Below are positions 11,034 to 20,336 of a stretch of 64,000 nt of DNA, in pieces. Source of the stretch: Acanthosoma haemorrhoidale (Eukaryota > Arthropoda > Insecta > Hemiptera > Acanthosomatidae). Positions within the stretch are counted from its first letter, which is position 1. Each line of letters begins with the position of its first letter. The translations under genes and the position numbers were made by a program. Under the pieces are notes generated by a model. It did not search any database and was not told where the DNA came from. It was given only the letters and a program-made list of their open reading frames with translations. The DNA is taken from positions 428,501-492,500 of the forward strand of contig CAKNEZ010000011.1 of assembly GCA_930367205.1 (NCBI GenBank). The letters are read 5' to 3'.

Positions 11034-12269
11034 GCTATAATTTGGGAAAATCCGAAAGTTGTCAAGTCAAACCTAACCGCACTTGCGAGATTGAACTGGA
11101 TTCGGAGAAGATGAATGGCGGTCTAGCGATTCACCAGATGCTGTAATATACAAAAAAAATGTTTCATTTATCTTACTACACAATATATTATCGAGTATAA
11201 ATAGTTTAAACGCACCGAAAACATTTCCCTACCCGTATGAGTGCATATATCTTTGCATACCTCTCGATTCCACAGGTTAGCTAATGATTACACAGGTGGC
11301 GCTAGTACAGCTTCATTCTTGGTATCCACCCTTCAACTTTGACCGAGCTATCTCCCGAGCTATTTAGTAAACGCTCCAAAACGTATTATTTATTATATTT
11401 TTGAGATTTCACTCATCTTATTTGCTAGTATTTATAATGACAATATTTTATAAGATTTTTTATTTTTGGAGATACGCATAAAAAAACATATTGGGTATAT
11501 GTTATTCGTTAGGAATCCGCTGAGATCCGTTCATTAAATTATTTTTAATATTACTTTGCCACCGAATTAAATAGTGACTCTTGCTGTAACTTTATTTATG
11601 AATTATTATTCCTAATCCAACTATGATCTCGAATGATTGTATCAATCGGGTGACTCCCGCAATAATATTTTGGTGTCTGTTTATCCTTAGCTCACAGATA
11701 AAACCTCCTCCTGTATGTAGTAAGCCGTAAAAATTTACTGATCCCGATCTCACTAATCCGGAACTAGTAATCCTTTCAGTCGAGTAGATATAAAAGGCGG
11801 TTTGGGAATGAGTAACGAGGATATGACCTTGAAGGGTGTCGTATGACGTTATCTTGTGACCTTGAGGTGATTGCCCGTTCTCTGCAGGGCGAGGGGGGAG
11901 GAAATTCTGGGAATATGTGTGTAATTTCGGGGAATTGGTGTGTCATGGGAGGGTGATAAGTGTTTATAAGTATGCCAGGAGCCACCAGATAGTAGATCTG
12001 GCTACATTGGGGGGGTGGGAGATCTGGCAACGTCGCATGGGGAGTGAGTCACTGTGACTCACTATGCCCCGGTGACGAGCAGCTGGAGGGCTTGCCCTTG
12101 TGACGTAAGGCCATTCAGCGATAAGACCATTCATAGTTTCCCAGTGAAGTAAGGGCATTCAGCGATAAGACCTAGTTCTCCTGTGACGTAGGTTCCCCAC
12201 CCAAGCGCGGCTTTAGCATGGGTCAGTTGAAGTATGGTATTAATGTGGGTGGGGGTAAAATGTGTCTTT
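11034..12269. other. Intergenic; possible left flank of the Polinton
   Basis: No protein domain seen. The stretch 11780-12260 is less AT-rich than its surroundings and contains the direct repeat listed separately. It could belong to the Polinton end, but I find no inverted copy elsewhere. Confidence 0.35.
12105..12172. repeat. Two-copy direct repeat, 24-bp unit, 44-bp period
   Basis: GTAAGGCCATTCAGCGATAA and its near-identical copy start at 12105 and 12149. Both continue to AGACC, with one mismatch. Confidence 0.85.
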
Positions 12270-12304
12270 GATCTCAGTGCGTCTGTTCTTTCAATTAGTT
12301 CAAG

Positions 12305-12617
12305 ATGAGTAAGCGCTTAGGTTGGAGTCTGAGGTATGAGAATGATCGTCTGTCTACATTTGTTGGATGGTCTTCACCGGTGAGTGCCGTCAAGCTTGCA
12401 TCAGCAGGATTTTATTATTTAAAAAAATTCAGACTTAACAAGGTGTCCTTTTTGTGGAGTAATATTACACGAATGGTTGGTACATGATGATCCTTTTGTA
12501 AATCACAAGAAATGGGCTAAATATTGTCCGTTTATTGAGTACTTGGAACAACTAGAGAAGCTACTATTATTACTAATAGATGAAGTTGATAATAAAAAAG
12601 AACATGAAAACAGCTAA
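12305..12617 (+). pseudogene. BIR-domain (IAP-type) protein, one frameshift
   Basis: ATG at 12305, with a stop in a shifted frame at 12615-12617 (about 103 codons). The first frame has the N-terminal half of a BIR ('RLSTF ... LASAGFYY'). After a frameshift near the A-run at 12418-12428, the next frame has the zinc half with spacing C-x2-C-x16-H-x6-C, matching BIR exactly, including the W and DDP between the ligands. A basic/acidic tail follows. BIR proteins bind caspases or other partners and inhibit cell death in baculoviruses and other insect viruses. No RING domain is present. Context places it at the edge of the Polinton, on the opposite strand to the capsid genes. Confidence 0.8.
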
Positions 12618-12790
12618 CATGCGTTAGAGGTTTACAGGTTTTATTCAAGAACTTGCACATTTAAAGGCCCAAATAGTTTTATATGAAATAAAAAAAAAAA
12701 CGAGATAAATCAACTAGTAAAAAAAATAGAAAAACTTCATCTATCCCCACCTCTCTGTTAAACCTTTTAGTCTCGTTGAAGCCTAGCAAG

Positions 12791-13328
12791 ATGGAGGGTC
12801 TACGACGATTGGTACTAGTGACTGAGTGCCACATCACTTGTAGCAAACTAGTTTGAGTTGGTCTTTGTGATTTGGTGTCCACTGTCGCTGTCATCGACAA
12901 GAAAACTACAGTGTATATGGATACAGAAGAATGGAAATTCATCGTCGTCCAAGTTCCAAGGATGTTGTCTCTTTTGCAAAGCAGGCCCATGAAAGTGGAG
13001 GTTGAAAACCGACTAGGATGTAAAAATGTAAATTGCATTTTTTCCACCAGAGTCCATCAACCCTTTAGCTGAATACACCTTTGGCATGTTTCAACAAAAA
13101 TGATGTGACAAAGCTTTATAGAGAAGTTAAGAAAATCAACGACTCACTGGTCTTGATAACCAAGATAGCTGAACTCTATAAGAAACATGAAGAAGGTGAA
13201 GAACCTGTGGAATCTTCATTAATGTACTTTAATATTAATACTAATACCCTATTTAATAATTTAAATGAACTCGAGAAAATGTGTAATAATAGCCACATAA
13301 ATTGTAATTTGAACTATATTCAATAAAT
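12791..13328 (+). pseudogene. Unrecognised Polinton-associated protein, broken
   Basis: An ATG at 12791 opens a frame with one in-frame TGA (12854-12856) that continues to 13072 and includes 'TVYMDTEEWKFIVVQ'. The 81-codon frame at 13081-13326 (no ATG; acidic, with 'KHEEGEEPVE') follows with a 2-frame change. The two may be one gene of roughly 175 codons split by frameshifts near 13070. I recognise no domain. The position, between a BIR gene and the capsid cassette, suggests an accessory gene of the element. The longer antisense frame (12679-13047) is taken as a shadow. Confidence 0.4.
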
Positions 13329-13455
13329 AATTGTTATGTCTATACGTTATTTTTTTTAACTTTTCCCTAAGTAAAAAGGAGAATAAAGGTAAATAAAAAA
13401 ATTTTTTTTAATTTTTATGGTTTATTTGAAATAAATTATATATGTAATATTACAG

Positions 13456-13677
13456 TTAATAATTAATATATTCATTGAGACATGAGAGTCTTCGTTTCTG
13501 GATAAATTCCTCATCCTCTCGCCATTCCTCAGGTAAGTTGTCCCAGATGTAGTATAATGTGTAGTCGAAAAGGTACAAAAGTAATGATCGAGGTAAAACT
13601 CTCAATTCTTCAGTAGTTAAAGTTTCGATACCTTCCTCTCCCAAACGACGTATCACCGACTCCATTATATCCATCAT
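13456..13677 (-). CDS. Small acidic protein, Polinton-associated, unknown function
   Basis: 73 codons with an ATG start, uninterrupted. The middle is leucine/tyrosine-rich ('LPRSLLLYLFDYTLYYIWDNL') and is followed by 'LPEEWREDEEF'. No domain recognised. It lies 45 bp downstream of the 13723-14397 gene on the same strand, at the end of the leftward gene series, so it may be its last gene. Being short, it could be intact by chance. Confidence 0.45.
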   Translation of the reverse strand: MMDIMESVIRRLGEEGIETLTTEELRVLPRSLLLYLFDYTLYYIWDNLPEEWREDEEFIQKRRLSCLNEYINY

Positions 13678-13722
13678 ACTAATGCATCGTTTACTAGGAG
13701 GTATTTATAAATTCCCCTCCTC

Positions 13723-14397
13723 CTAAAACCACAAACACTGAGGACTATTTTTTTTATGGTAGCTGAGAGGGTTGACTACTGATTTCCTGTCAAATAGCAG
13801 TCCACAGTATACGCACTTAACTCTATCTTTGACTCCTCGAATAAATCCAGCATATGAAAGCAGATGATGAGGTAAGCCAATGTTTTTAAATGTTTGCCTT
13901 CTTATCTCTTCTTTTTTCAAATCTACAGCTTTAGGATTTTTTCCAACCCATGTAGCCAGACGATGAGCTAGATTTAATGAGCAAACAAAGGAAGTGTTTA
14001 AATGAAAATGACGAGTCATCTGGTCATTATCTAATTGTTTCAAGTTTGGACAACTGAAATCAAGAAGATCATAGAGTGATTTATCAATGAGTTCTTCTAT
14101 AAATTTGCACTTTTCCATTCCTTTTGCCCATAATATATCATAGTCTTCTGTAATGCATATTAGGAAATACTTCATATCTTCATATTGTACATAACCATAG
14201 TCCCATTCCAATCCATGAATATGCTTTTTTACCCAAAGATTTGTCTTCGACTGACTCACTTCTTCAACATCTTGAGGTGGTTTAAAAAACCAATGATATG
14301 ATGAACCATGGCTGATTGAGATGATAGATAGTTCTTTAACAATTAATGAGTCAGAAGCCGTGCGATAGCCCTGAAAATAAATTACCGCCGAACGCAT
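13723..14397 (-). CDS. Protein with degenerate BIR-like zinc C-terminus; N-terminal domain unknown
   Basis: An intact 224-codon ORF. The N-terminal 150 residues ('AVIYFQGYR ... VKELSII', 'FFKPP', 'HGLEWDYGYV') suggest an alpha/beta nuclease-like fold, but I cannot show catalytic acids, and the equivalent of a first metal-binding Asp near 'VIYFQ' appears absent. The last 45 residues resemble the core of a BIR: 'LSYAGFIRG' then C-x2-C-x15-H-x6-C ending near the C-terminus. It is the only sizeable Polinton gene here without a break. It lies downstream of the major capsid protein on the same strand. The function is unknown; a host-interaction role is inference. Confidence 0.6.
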   Translation of the reverse strand: MRSAVIYFQGYRTASDSLIVKELSIISISHGSSYHWFFKPPQDVEEVSQSKTNLWVKKHIHGLEWDYGYVQYEDMKYFLICITEDYDILWAKGMEKCKFIEELIDKSLYDLLDFSCPNLKQLDNDQMTRHFHLNTSFVCSLNLAHRLATWVGKNPKAVDLKKEEIRRQTFKNIGLPHHLLSYAGFIRGVKDRVKCVYCGLLFDRKSVVNPLSYHKKNSPQCLWF

Positions 14398-14703
14398 CTT
14401 GCGGTTTACGCTCCTACGGTGAAATGAGATTATTACAGCCGACTGAATGGTTATATATAATTAAAGCAAGTGCGAAGCAATTGAACTTTTTTTAAAAATG
14501 ACTTTATTAATTTACACTACAACAAAAGTTTTAAATAAAAAGATTTAAGTGTCTAAGCTACTAACTGAACGTGCATGAATGAATCACGGAAGGGGATTGC
14601 TTATCTCTAAGCGAGGAGCCTCATTTATATCATATCAAAAGGTCTACGATCAGCATTATGACAAAGACTCAGCGCTTAAACTATATACATGCAGGTTTTT
14701 TTT
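14398..14703. other. Spacer between the capsid gene and the BIR-like gene
   Basis: No ORF of note. AT-rich with a T-run just left of the capsid stop. Confidence 0.4.
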
Positions 14704-15908
14704 TCAATAAATTTTGCGAACGAGACCTGTGCCAACCTCATATTCTACTATTTTATCATGAAGAATGAGACAGTATGCCTTGGTATTAGCAGGGAAGTTC
14801 TCACTCACCTCTAGTTGAACGCGAATATCAATAGTCGTACTCTTTATCGCATCAGATTGTTTAGAACAATCTATAACGACTATAGGTGCTATGAACTCAA
14901 AATCACATCGTGACAGCAGAGGTTGAGAATGTCTATTGCCATGATAACTTGTTTGAAATTCTTTATACATTTCGTAGAGGAGAGCCACTTTTCCAAGCTC
15001 GAAATCTATATTCAAATCATCATAGGGATATTGCTTGCTATTCAGATAGAGTTTCAAATTTTTCAATTTGCAACTATCAAACTGACTGTTATCTTTGCTA
15101 GCATCTCTCAGTAAATTTGTCTGGAATGCGATAATAACATAGCGTGGCTTTTCTAAATTTGTCGATGTTTTTACAGTCTAGTTTTCTTGTTGTGATGCAG
15201 GTAAATTAGGATATTCGTAAAGATCCCATGATCTGAACGGAATAGAGATGACCTTGTTTTCATCTACCATTTTTAACAACTTCAGCCGTTCTTGATCAGA
15301 ACATGAGGCATTCTCCAAATCACTTTATCTAATTTTATTACAACATCATCGTCACCCTTTACGCAGTTCAAGTCAGTACTCAATCTGATCAAAACGAGTT
15401 CTTGCTTAAGATTAATTAAAATTTTTCGATAGTCCTCACATATCCCTAAGAGAATATCCAGTGGCAGACACACACTAAAAAAACCGTTTTATCTATTGAA
15501 AGTTTTGTCTACACCTGGGATTACCCATCCTGCATTTTCTAGACCTTTGACTTGATTAGGTGAAAATGACGCATGGCCTTTAAGCGTTGTAGTTATTTCT
15601 GGGTTTCTCACTCTATTAACTTCAATACCATTCAATTCATATCTGATCTCATCAAACAAAAACGCAAAAGCGTTATTAGTCAATTTTGAAGCAGTTCCAG
15701 CAGTACCATCCTTTTTTGAAATACGTCCTTCCAGATAAACAAAACTAAATGAAGGAATCGTATAAACATCTTGTTGATGGATGGGTATTCTGATTTCATC
15801 AGACTTGTTAAGGGTGTTCTCCGCATACGCTTGAGGTGAATGATATCGAAATTGTGTAAGACATTCTTCAAATTTTACGTCTGATGTAATATTTAGCATG
15901 TTGTTCAT
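14704..15908 (-). pseudogene. Polinton major capsid protein, double jelly-roll type
   Basis: Pieces in different frames cover the gene in order: 15908-15489 (N-terminus, with 'DEIRIPIHQQDVYTIPS' and 'FLFDEIRYELNG'), 15473-15282, a middle piece with one in-frame TAG near 15178, and 15066-14704 (C-terminus, with 'YPYDDLNIDF', 'LLYEMYKEF', 'NFPANTKAYCLILHD'). The order and motifs are those of the major capsid protein of insect Polintons, which forms the hexon-like shell. At least two frameshifts and one stop make it non-functional. It is flanked by the candidate penton gene upstream on the same strand. Confidence 0.75.
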
Positions 15909-16066
15909 TTTTTTTTCTTATTTTTAACCGAAAACTACGCTGTTTTAAAAAGTTAGCATTGACAGTTGTTTACGGTCTCGTCGATATTGGTTTACTAATT
16001 CTTAAGTGAGTATGACATCTCCTTTTATAACGGGCTTCAACTCGCACACAACTCTCTCTGGTAAAA

Positions 16067-16774
16067 TCAATACCCATTCTTCTTCAAATGTATTCTCAAT
16101 GTAACAGTTTCTCCCCTAAAGTCAATAAGCTCGCCGTTCTGATCCACTAAGCGAATGGTAATATTTTCAACAGTCCTCACGTTAGTAGGAAAGTAAATGA
16201 CAGGATTCGGGGTTTCTACTATTTTATATCCTTGTTCAACAGTCGGAAAGAATTGATGTATGTTATGATCTGGCTCCCCGTTTACGTAAGACCCTGATGC
16301 GATGTTACAATGTATCGAAATAGTGTTTACGGAAAGGAATTTTACAATTCCATCTGATTCAGTATAGCAGTTCACTGGATGTATCACACGATTTGGACTA
16401 TTAAAACCCAATAGTAAGCCAATGGCATGTGGCTTATAGGGAAAGTTGAAGTAAACCGGTATAGTTGTTCTAAGTTCCACATTTAAAGTACTGTGATTTC
16501 CCCACAGTACAAACCCAGATCTCGGGTCTTGGTGCATAATTTGTTCGTAAAGAAAAGTATTTAGAGCACTTATATCATACGATCCCTCAGGTATCTGAAT
16601 CGTCAGATTTCCAAAATAAAACTTATCGTTAACATCCTTCCTTACATTAGGAATAGTATTATATGTGTCAAAAGATAATAAGCCAACGGTATAACTTGAT
16701 CCTAATTCTAGCGGAGGTAACAAGTTCACATCAAGAACGCTAGAATCCCCTGTAAGCGCTACTGTGTAGCTCAT
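16067..16774 (-). CDS. Candidate minor capsid (penton) protein of the Polinton
   Basis: An intact 235-codon ORF rich in beta-prone segments ('YTVALTGDSSVLDV', 'KFYFGNLTIQIPEGSYD', 'VENITIRLVDQNGELIDF') with no membrane segment. It lies between the protease and the major capsid gene, where Polintons carry the penton/minor capsid gene, and its length fits a single jelly-roll protein. The penton role comes from position and fold character only; no motif proves it. It starts 13 bp from the stop of the protease gene, implying joint transcription. Confidence 0.55.
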   Translation of the reverse strand: MSYTVALTGDSSVLDVNLLPPLELGSSYTVGLLSFDTYNTIPNVRKDVNDKFYFGNLTIQIPEGSYDISALNTFLYEQIMHQDPRSGFVLWGNHSTLNVELRTTIPVYFNFPYKPHAIGLLLGFNSPNRVIHPVNCYTESDGIVKFLSVNTISIHCNIASGSYVNGEPDHNIHQFFPTVEQGYKIVETPNPVIYFPTNVRTVENITIRLVDQNGELIDFRGETVTLRIHLKKNGY

Positions 16775-16786
16775 GATTATGAATGA

Positions 16787-17134
16787 TTAAAATTTATGAG
16801 AAACGTCGGCTAAATACTTTAAGCAGAGATGTCCGCAAATCGGAGTATTCCACTTCAGATAATGACGTCTGTTGTAAGTTATTTGTAAACCTTTAAAGTA
16901 ATCAAGTAGCTGTGGTGGTGGTTTCAAATTACCAAACGAATCAAAGTATTTCACAAGATTATCTTTCTTTATATAACAAACCCAATGAGAACCAGATTCT
17001 GAACTTGTATGCAAATTTACAATTGCTTTCTCATGCTTTTTTGGATATTTAGGGAAACTATCAATCATAAATACTCCACAAAAATTTTCAATATTCAAAA
17101 CTTTAGCTATATAATTTAATTGGAGATCAGTCAA
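16787..17134 (-). CDS. Adenain-like cysteine protease (capsid maturation)
   Basis: An intact 115-codon ORF. The catalytic pattern of the adenovirus/ULP1-type proteases is visible: His in 'GSHWVCYI' (about residue 48), an acidic residue in 'YFDSFG', Gln/Asn region 'ITYN', and Cys in 'ICGHLCLKYL' near residue 100. Such enzymes cleave capsid and core proteins during particle maturation in adenoviruses, Polintons and virophages. It is shorter than adenovirus adenain (about 200 residues), so N-terminal parts may be lacking. It lies 16 bp downstream of the PLA2/core gene and 13 bp upstream of the candidate penton gene. Confidence 0.85.
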   Translation of the reverse strand: MTDLQLNYIAKVLNIENFCGVFMIDSFPKYPKKHEKAIVNLHTSSESGSHWVCYIKKDNLVKYFDSFGNLKPPPQLLDYFKGLQITYNRRHYLKWNTPICGHLCLKYLADVSHKF

Positions 17135-17149
17135 TGGTTCATTCGGCAG

Positions 17150-17911
17150 TCATATTTTTCTCGGCCTTTTTTGTCGGTTTATAAACAGACCATAACCTTT
17201 CTTATAGGGTTTCAAATAAAGTCCGTTACCGACTTTCTGACCTTCTATAGCTAAATTATGCCTTTTTTGCTCATCCAATTTTAGCTTGGCTTCTTTAGCC
17301 TCATTGATCGATTTCTCTAAACTTGCGGCTCCTCCAGTCAAAGAGCCCATAGCGGAAAGTCCCGCCATCAACGGTATAAGAAATTGTAGAAAGCCTCCCT
17401 CCTTTGGCAGCGGGAGAACTCTGGGTGGACAAGGTTTCGTCTTACCACGTAGATGCATTTTAGCCTTCTTATATGCAACTTTCGAAGCTTTCAGAATAGA
17501 TGATACATCATCTACCTTTGACGATTTATCTAAGTCAATGAAACTAATCTTTTTCTTTTTCTTTTTTAAACCTGATCCAATTTTTCTTTTCGCTTTCATA
17601 GCATTTGTAACTAACCAAGCCACGGCTTTTTCTCCCCATGACGAATCTGAAGCCTTAACTCTTTTCCAAGCATTACCAGCTACGATTTTGTCCACTTCCT
17701 TACGACTATCCATATCTTTATATTTGCTATAAGCTATATCGTGATCTTTACAGGCTTTATCAAGCTAATTTATTCCGTCACCTTTAGTTAGTCGCTTTTC
17801 TAGATCCGTACCAGGACCACAATACTGATAGCCCGGAAGATGTAATTCAATAGGCAACTTGTTTATAAAACTGTTTACTAGACCTGTTCCTTTGTGAGCT
17901 TTACGAATCAT
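17150..17911 (-). pseudogene. PLA2-domain/basic core protein of the Polinton, one stop
   Basis: ATG at 17909-17911. The frame is open to 17150 apart from one TAG near 17767. The N-terminal part holds a phospholipase A2 signature like that of parvovirus VP1: a calcium-loop 'YCGPG' and the active-site 'HDIAY' (HDxxY). A lysine-rich stretch follows ('KKKKKK', about residue 115 of the full frame), then a hydrophobic segment 'FLQFLIPLMAGLSAMGSL', a short helix-prone stretch and a basic C-terminus. This suggests a capsid-associated protein combining lipase and DNA-binding or membrane-active functions. Function at entry is known for parvovirus PLA2 and only inferred here. The stop falls between the two PLA2 motifs. 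Confidence 0.75.
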
Positions 17912-18595
17912 ACTGTACTAAGAAAATGAAGAGCAGACTTATATATATACTGAAGTATAATACCGTCGTTTGCATTCAGAATGAAATTTGTCTAGTAAAA
18001 TGTATTAACTTGACCGAAAGATATTACATCGGTCTTTTAGCCCTACTGAATGCACTATCTAATCAAGGGTGTTCTAAGTAATCCTAGCCCACACGGCCTC
18101 GCAGAAGACTTTAATGACAGGCCAGCACTATGCGCCTTGCAACATAGTCAAAATCCCCACCTCAGCTGGGGTCTATCTAGTCTTATACATGTGTGATTTC
18201 ATTGACTAGCGCTCATTCCCTCGTTTGGTGACGTATTACCATATAAGTGTATTGTTCGTAGCTGCTTCAGTTCTCCTTGCTGCAATTGTAAGTAAGTTAG
18301 TCTTTGAATTGTTGTATCATTATTCTCTTGCATCAATAAATAGCATTACACCCTCGGTAGACTCTCACTACTTTCCTGATTCCACCCGCCTCCTTTAGGC
18401 ATTCCAAACCCTATATCCTTCTCATACATCCTTCAAATGGGGGACTCCCCTTAGTGAAAGGCACTCATTAGCCCAAAATAATTTTCCCACATCCTATTTT
18501 ATAAGTTTGAGAGCTAAGAAAAAAAAAAAAAATAAAAAAAAAAAAAATAATAAAAATAAATAAATAAATAGCTAAGCAAATAATATGATTTTTAG
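17912..18595. promoter_or_regulatory. Divergent intergenic region between capsid and replication genes
   Basis: Capsid genes leave leftward from 17911 and the next genes leave rightward from 18596, so promoters for both should lie here. No core promoter motif can be assigned. The right half (18395-18530) is a dispersed poly(A)-ended repeat, also found at 54362-54490, so part of this region is a later insertion. Confidence 0.4.
18395..18530 (+). repeat. Dispersed repeat ending in poly(A), copy 1
   Basis: Shares segments such as CCCTATATCCTTCTCATACA, GGGGACTCCCCTTAGTGAAA and CCCACATCCTAT ... GAGAGCTAAG, followed by A-runs, with 54362-54490. Retroposed origin is likely from the poly(A) end. Confidence 0.75.
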
Positions 18596-18979
18596 ATGTC
18601 TCTCCTTAAAAAATTGAATGATATTAATCCTGTATATGAAAACATTGGTGAATTGACTATTGGACGGACATACAAGTTAATAAATCTGAGCAAAAAGGAG
18701 ACAGAATATGGCCCATCTATTGAGGCCATAATAGAAGATGATGAGGAAGGAAAAGTGCGAACCTTCCTACCAAAACGATATATATATATATGCGTTCACT
18801 GATGAGGACTTAGCAAGCTATAGAGGTATAGTATATTTAAATATATAATAAATATAGTATTTTTTTTTTAATTAGCTAAGCGATTATTCTCGTTTTCAGG
18901 AGAGCTGAAATTTCAATACTCCGGCAAAAAGAAAAATGCATATGACATTAAATTCGAAAAGTTGATGCATTTTATTTAG
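18596..18979 (+). pseudogene. Small conserved-looking Polinton gene with a 74-bp intron
   Basis: ATG at 18596. The first exon encodes 'LLKKLNDINPVYENIGELTIGRTYKLI' and 'FLPKRY', then slips frame in a TA-repeat (18780-18791) and recovers as 'FTDEDLASY'. A GT...AG intron at 18826-18899 joins in phase to 'ELKFQYSGKKKNAYDIKF', stop TAG at 18977-18979. About 100 codons. I do not know its function. Its place directly upstream of the polymerase genes on the same strand suggests a replication role. The TA-repeat frameshift breaks it. Confidence 0.55.
18826..18899 (+). other. Predicted intron
   Basis: GAG|GTATAG donor and CGTTTTCAG acceptor. The join keeps the reading frame on both sides and removes an otherwise stop-rich 74 bp. 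Confidence 0.6.
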
Positions 18980-19008
18980 GAAGGCTATTTTTTTATATTT
19001 TTATTATT

Positions 19009-19287
19009 TTGGTTTTGGCTTTGTATATTTTTTTTTTAGTGTTAAGGAGTAAAATAAATAGTAAAAGCAACGAAAATAATTATTTATGTGATCAATGTGG
19101 ATTATTAATAGCAAATAGAAGACACAGATGTAAATGGTTGTTTTTCTATTGTCAAGGCTGTGGCAAAGAAATTAATAGAAAGTTTAATTTTGAACGCCAT
19201 AAATTAACTTGTAAAGCTTCTGGTGGGGTTAGTATGAATAATACAACTAACGTGATTAATACACCTCACAATGGTGATTCCCAATAA
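19009..19287 (+). CDS. Zinc-finger ORF upstream of the polymerase
   Basis: 92 codons by the longest frame; the first third is probably not coding. The core has 'YLCDQCGLLIANRRHRC' and 'FYCQGCGKEINRKFNFERH', two C2-H/C-type zinc motifs. It overlaps by 17 bp an ORF starting at 19271 in another frame. It may be the N-terminal zinc part of the polymerase gene or a separate DNA-binding protein. A TTTTTTAG acceptor-like site at about 19030-19040 could begin the real exon. Confidence 0.5.
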   Translation: MVLALYIFFLVLRSKINSKSNENNYLCDQCGLLIANRRHRCKWLFFYCQGCGKEINRKFNFERHKLTCKASGGVSMNNTTNVINTPHNGDSQ

Positions 19288-20336
19288 AAAAAGAAAATAT
19301 AGTATGTTTGACAGGCAGATGCGTGACAGGCACGACCAAGGGGAGCACCCTGAGGAAGTACTTCCCCTCCGTCCAGGACAGGCTGAGGGCAAGTTGGGTC
19401 TCCCCGGATTACTGGGTGTCACAAGTGCTCACAGGATACGGCGGATTCCGTGCCAGGCTGTACGAATACAAGAGGGCAGAAAACAGGTCCTGCCCCCATT
19501 GCGGAGAGAGCGATACTGCGGAGCACGTCGTGATCTCTTGTCATGCACTGGAACCGGCTAGAGCACGGCTGCTCCGTACGATAGGAGAGTACAGCCTGGG
19601 CGAGTCCAACCCACCGTCGCTGGTGAATGACGAAGCAAGATACACCGCGTTCTGCAGATTCCCCGGGGAGTGGAAAAGGGTTCAAGGCTCCGGGGATTTT
19701 ACTATATCCAGGGGGGTGGCACGGGGTGAGCAGCCGTGTCTTCAGGAAGGCTCACCCGAAGCCAACGATGTATCGCCGATTCCAGAGGAGTCACTGTAAA
19801 TATGTATATATAGATATAAGGTGACTGAGAAGTATATGGTATAGATATAAGTTTAGTTATAGGGGGATGGAGGATACACACCTCATGTAAATATAGTTTT
19901 AAGTATAGGTAGAACACGGATCCAAAATTGTAAATAGTATTAGGATAACTAGCTATAAAAAAAAAAAAAAAATGTATATAGCTAGTTTAGGATTTGTAAA
20001 TATAGTATAAGGGGTTTTTTTTTTTTTGTTTTTGAGAATAAATGGAACAAAACAAAATAACCGAAGGTGCGCTGACCGGTGCAACAATCCCATTGCACCG
20101 GAATACGCGCACCACAGGCTACGTAACCCCACGATCCCGCTTCACGGGCTTGTGGGGCAAGCCCGTTTGAGGCTCAGCCTCAGGTAGGGTGAAAAAAAAA
20201 AAAAAAAAAAAAAAAAAAGATGCGTGAGAAGGCGATTGCAAAAGAAAACGGAATAATTACAGCTTCGTTAGGAAAGTCGGTTGAAGATATTTACATTCCT
20301 AACGATGATAAAAAATTATTAGCCCACGATAAATAA
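19271..20336 (+). pseudogene. Polymerase-proximal ORF split by a LINE insertion
   Basis: The frame opens at 19271, is interrupted at 19327 by a LINE, and resumes at 20228 in the same frame (allowing for the 10-bp duplication), ending at TAA 20334-20336. The coding parts are short (about 55 codons in total) and basic at the start ('PNKKRKYSMF'). The polymerase frame at 20395 is open back to 20337, so this is probably the N-terminal part of the polymerase gene with an extra stop. Confidence 0.5.
19327..20217 (+). mobile_element. 5'-truncated LINE (R1/LOA-like 3' end) inserted in the Polinton
   Basis: Flanked by the 10-bp target-site duplication AGATGCGTGA (19317-19326 and 20218-20227) and ended by an A-run at 20192-20217. 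The ORF to 19799 encodes the C-terminus of a LINE polyprotein: 'YFPSVQDRLRASW', 'SQVLTGYGGF', then a zinc motif 'CPHCGESDTAEHVVISC' that follows RNase H in R1/LOA-type elements. A long 3' UTR (19800-20190) follows. The insertion is younger than the Polinton that it interrupts. Confidence 0.85.

Noticed and set aside
12679..13047. 122-codon minus-strand ORF in the Polinton
   Set aside because: Antisense to the plus-strand broken gene at 12791-13072; the K/F-rich ends come from A/T runs.
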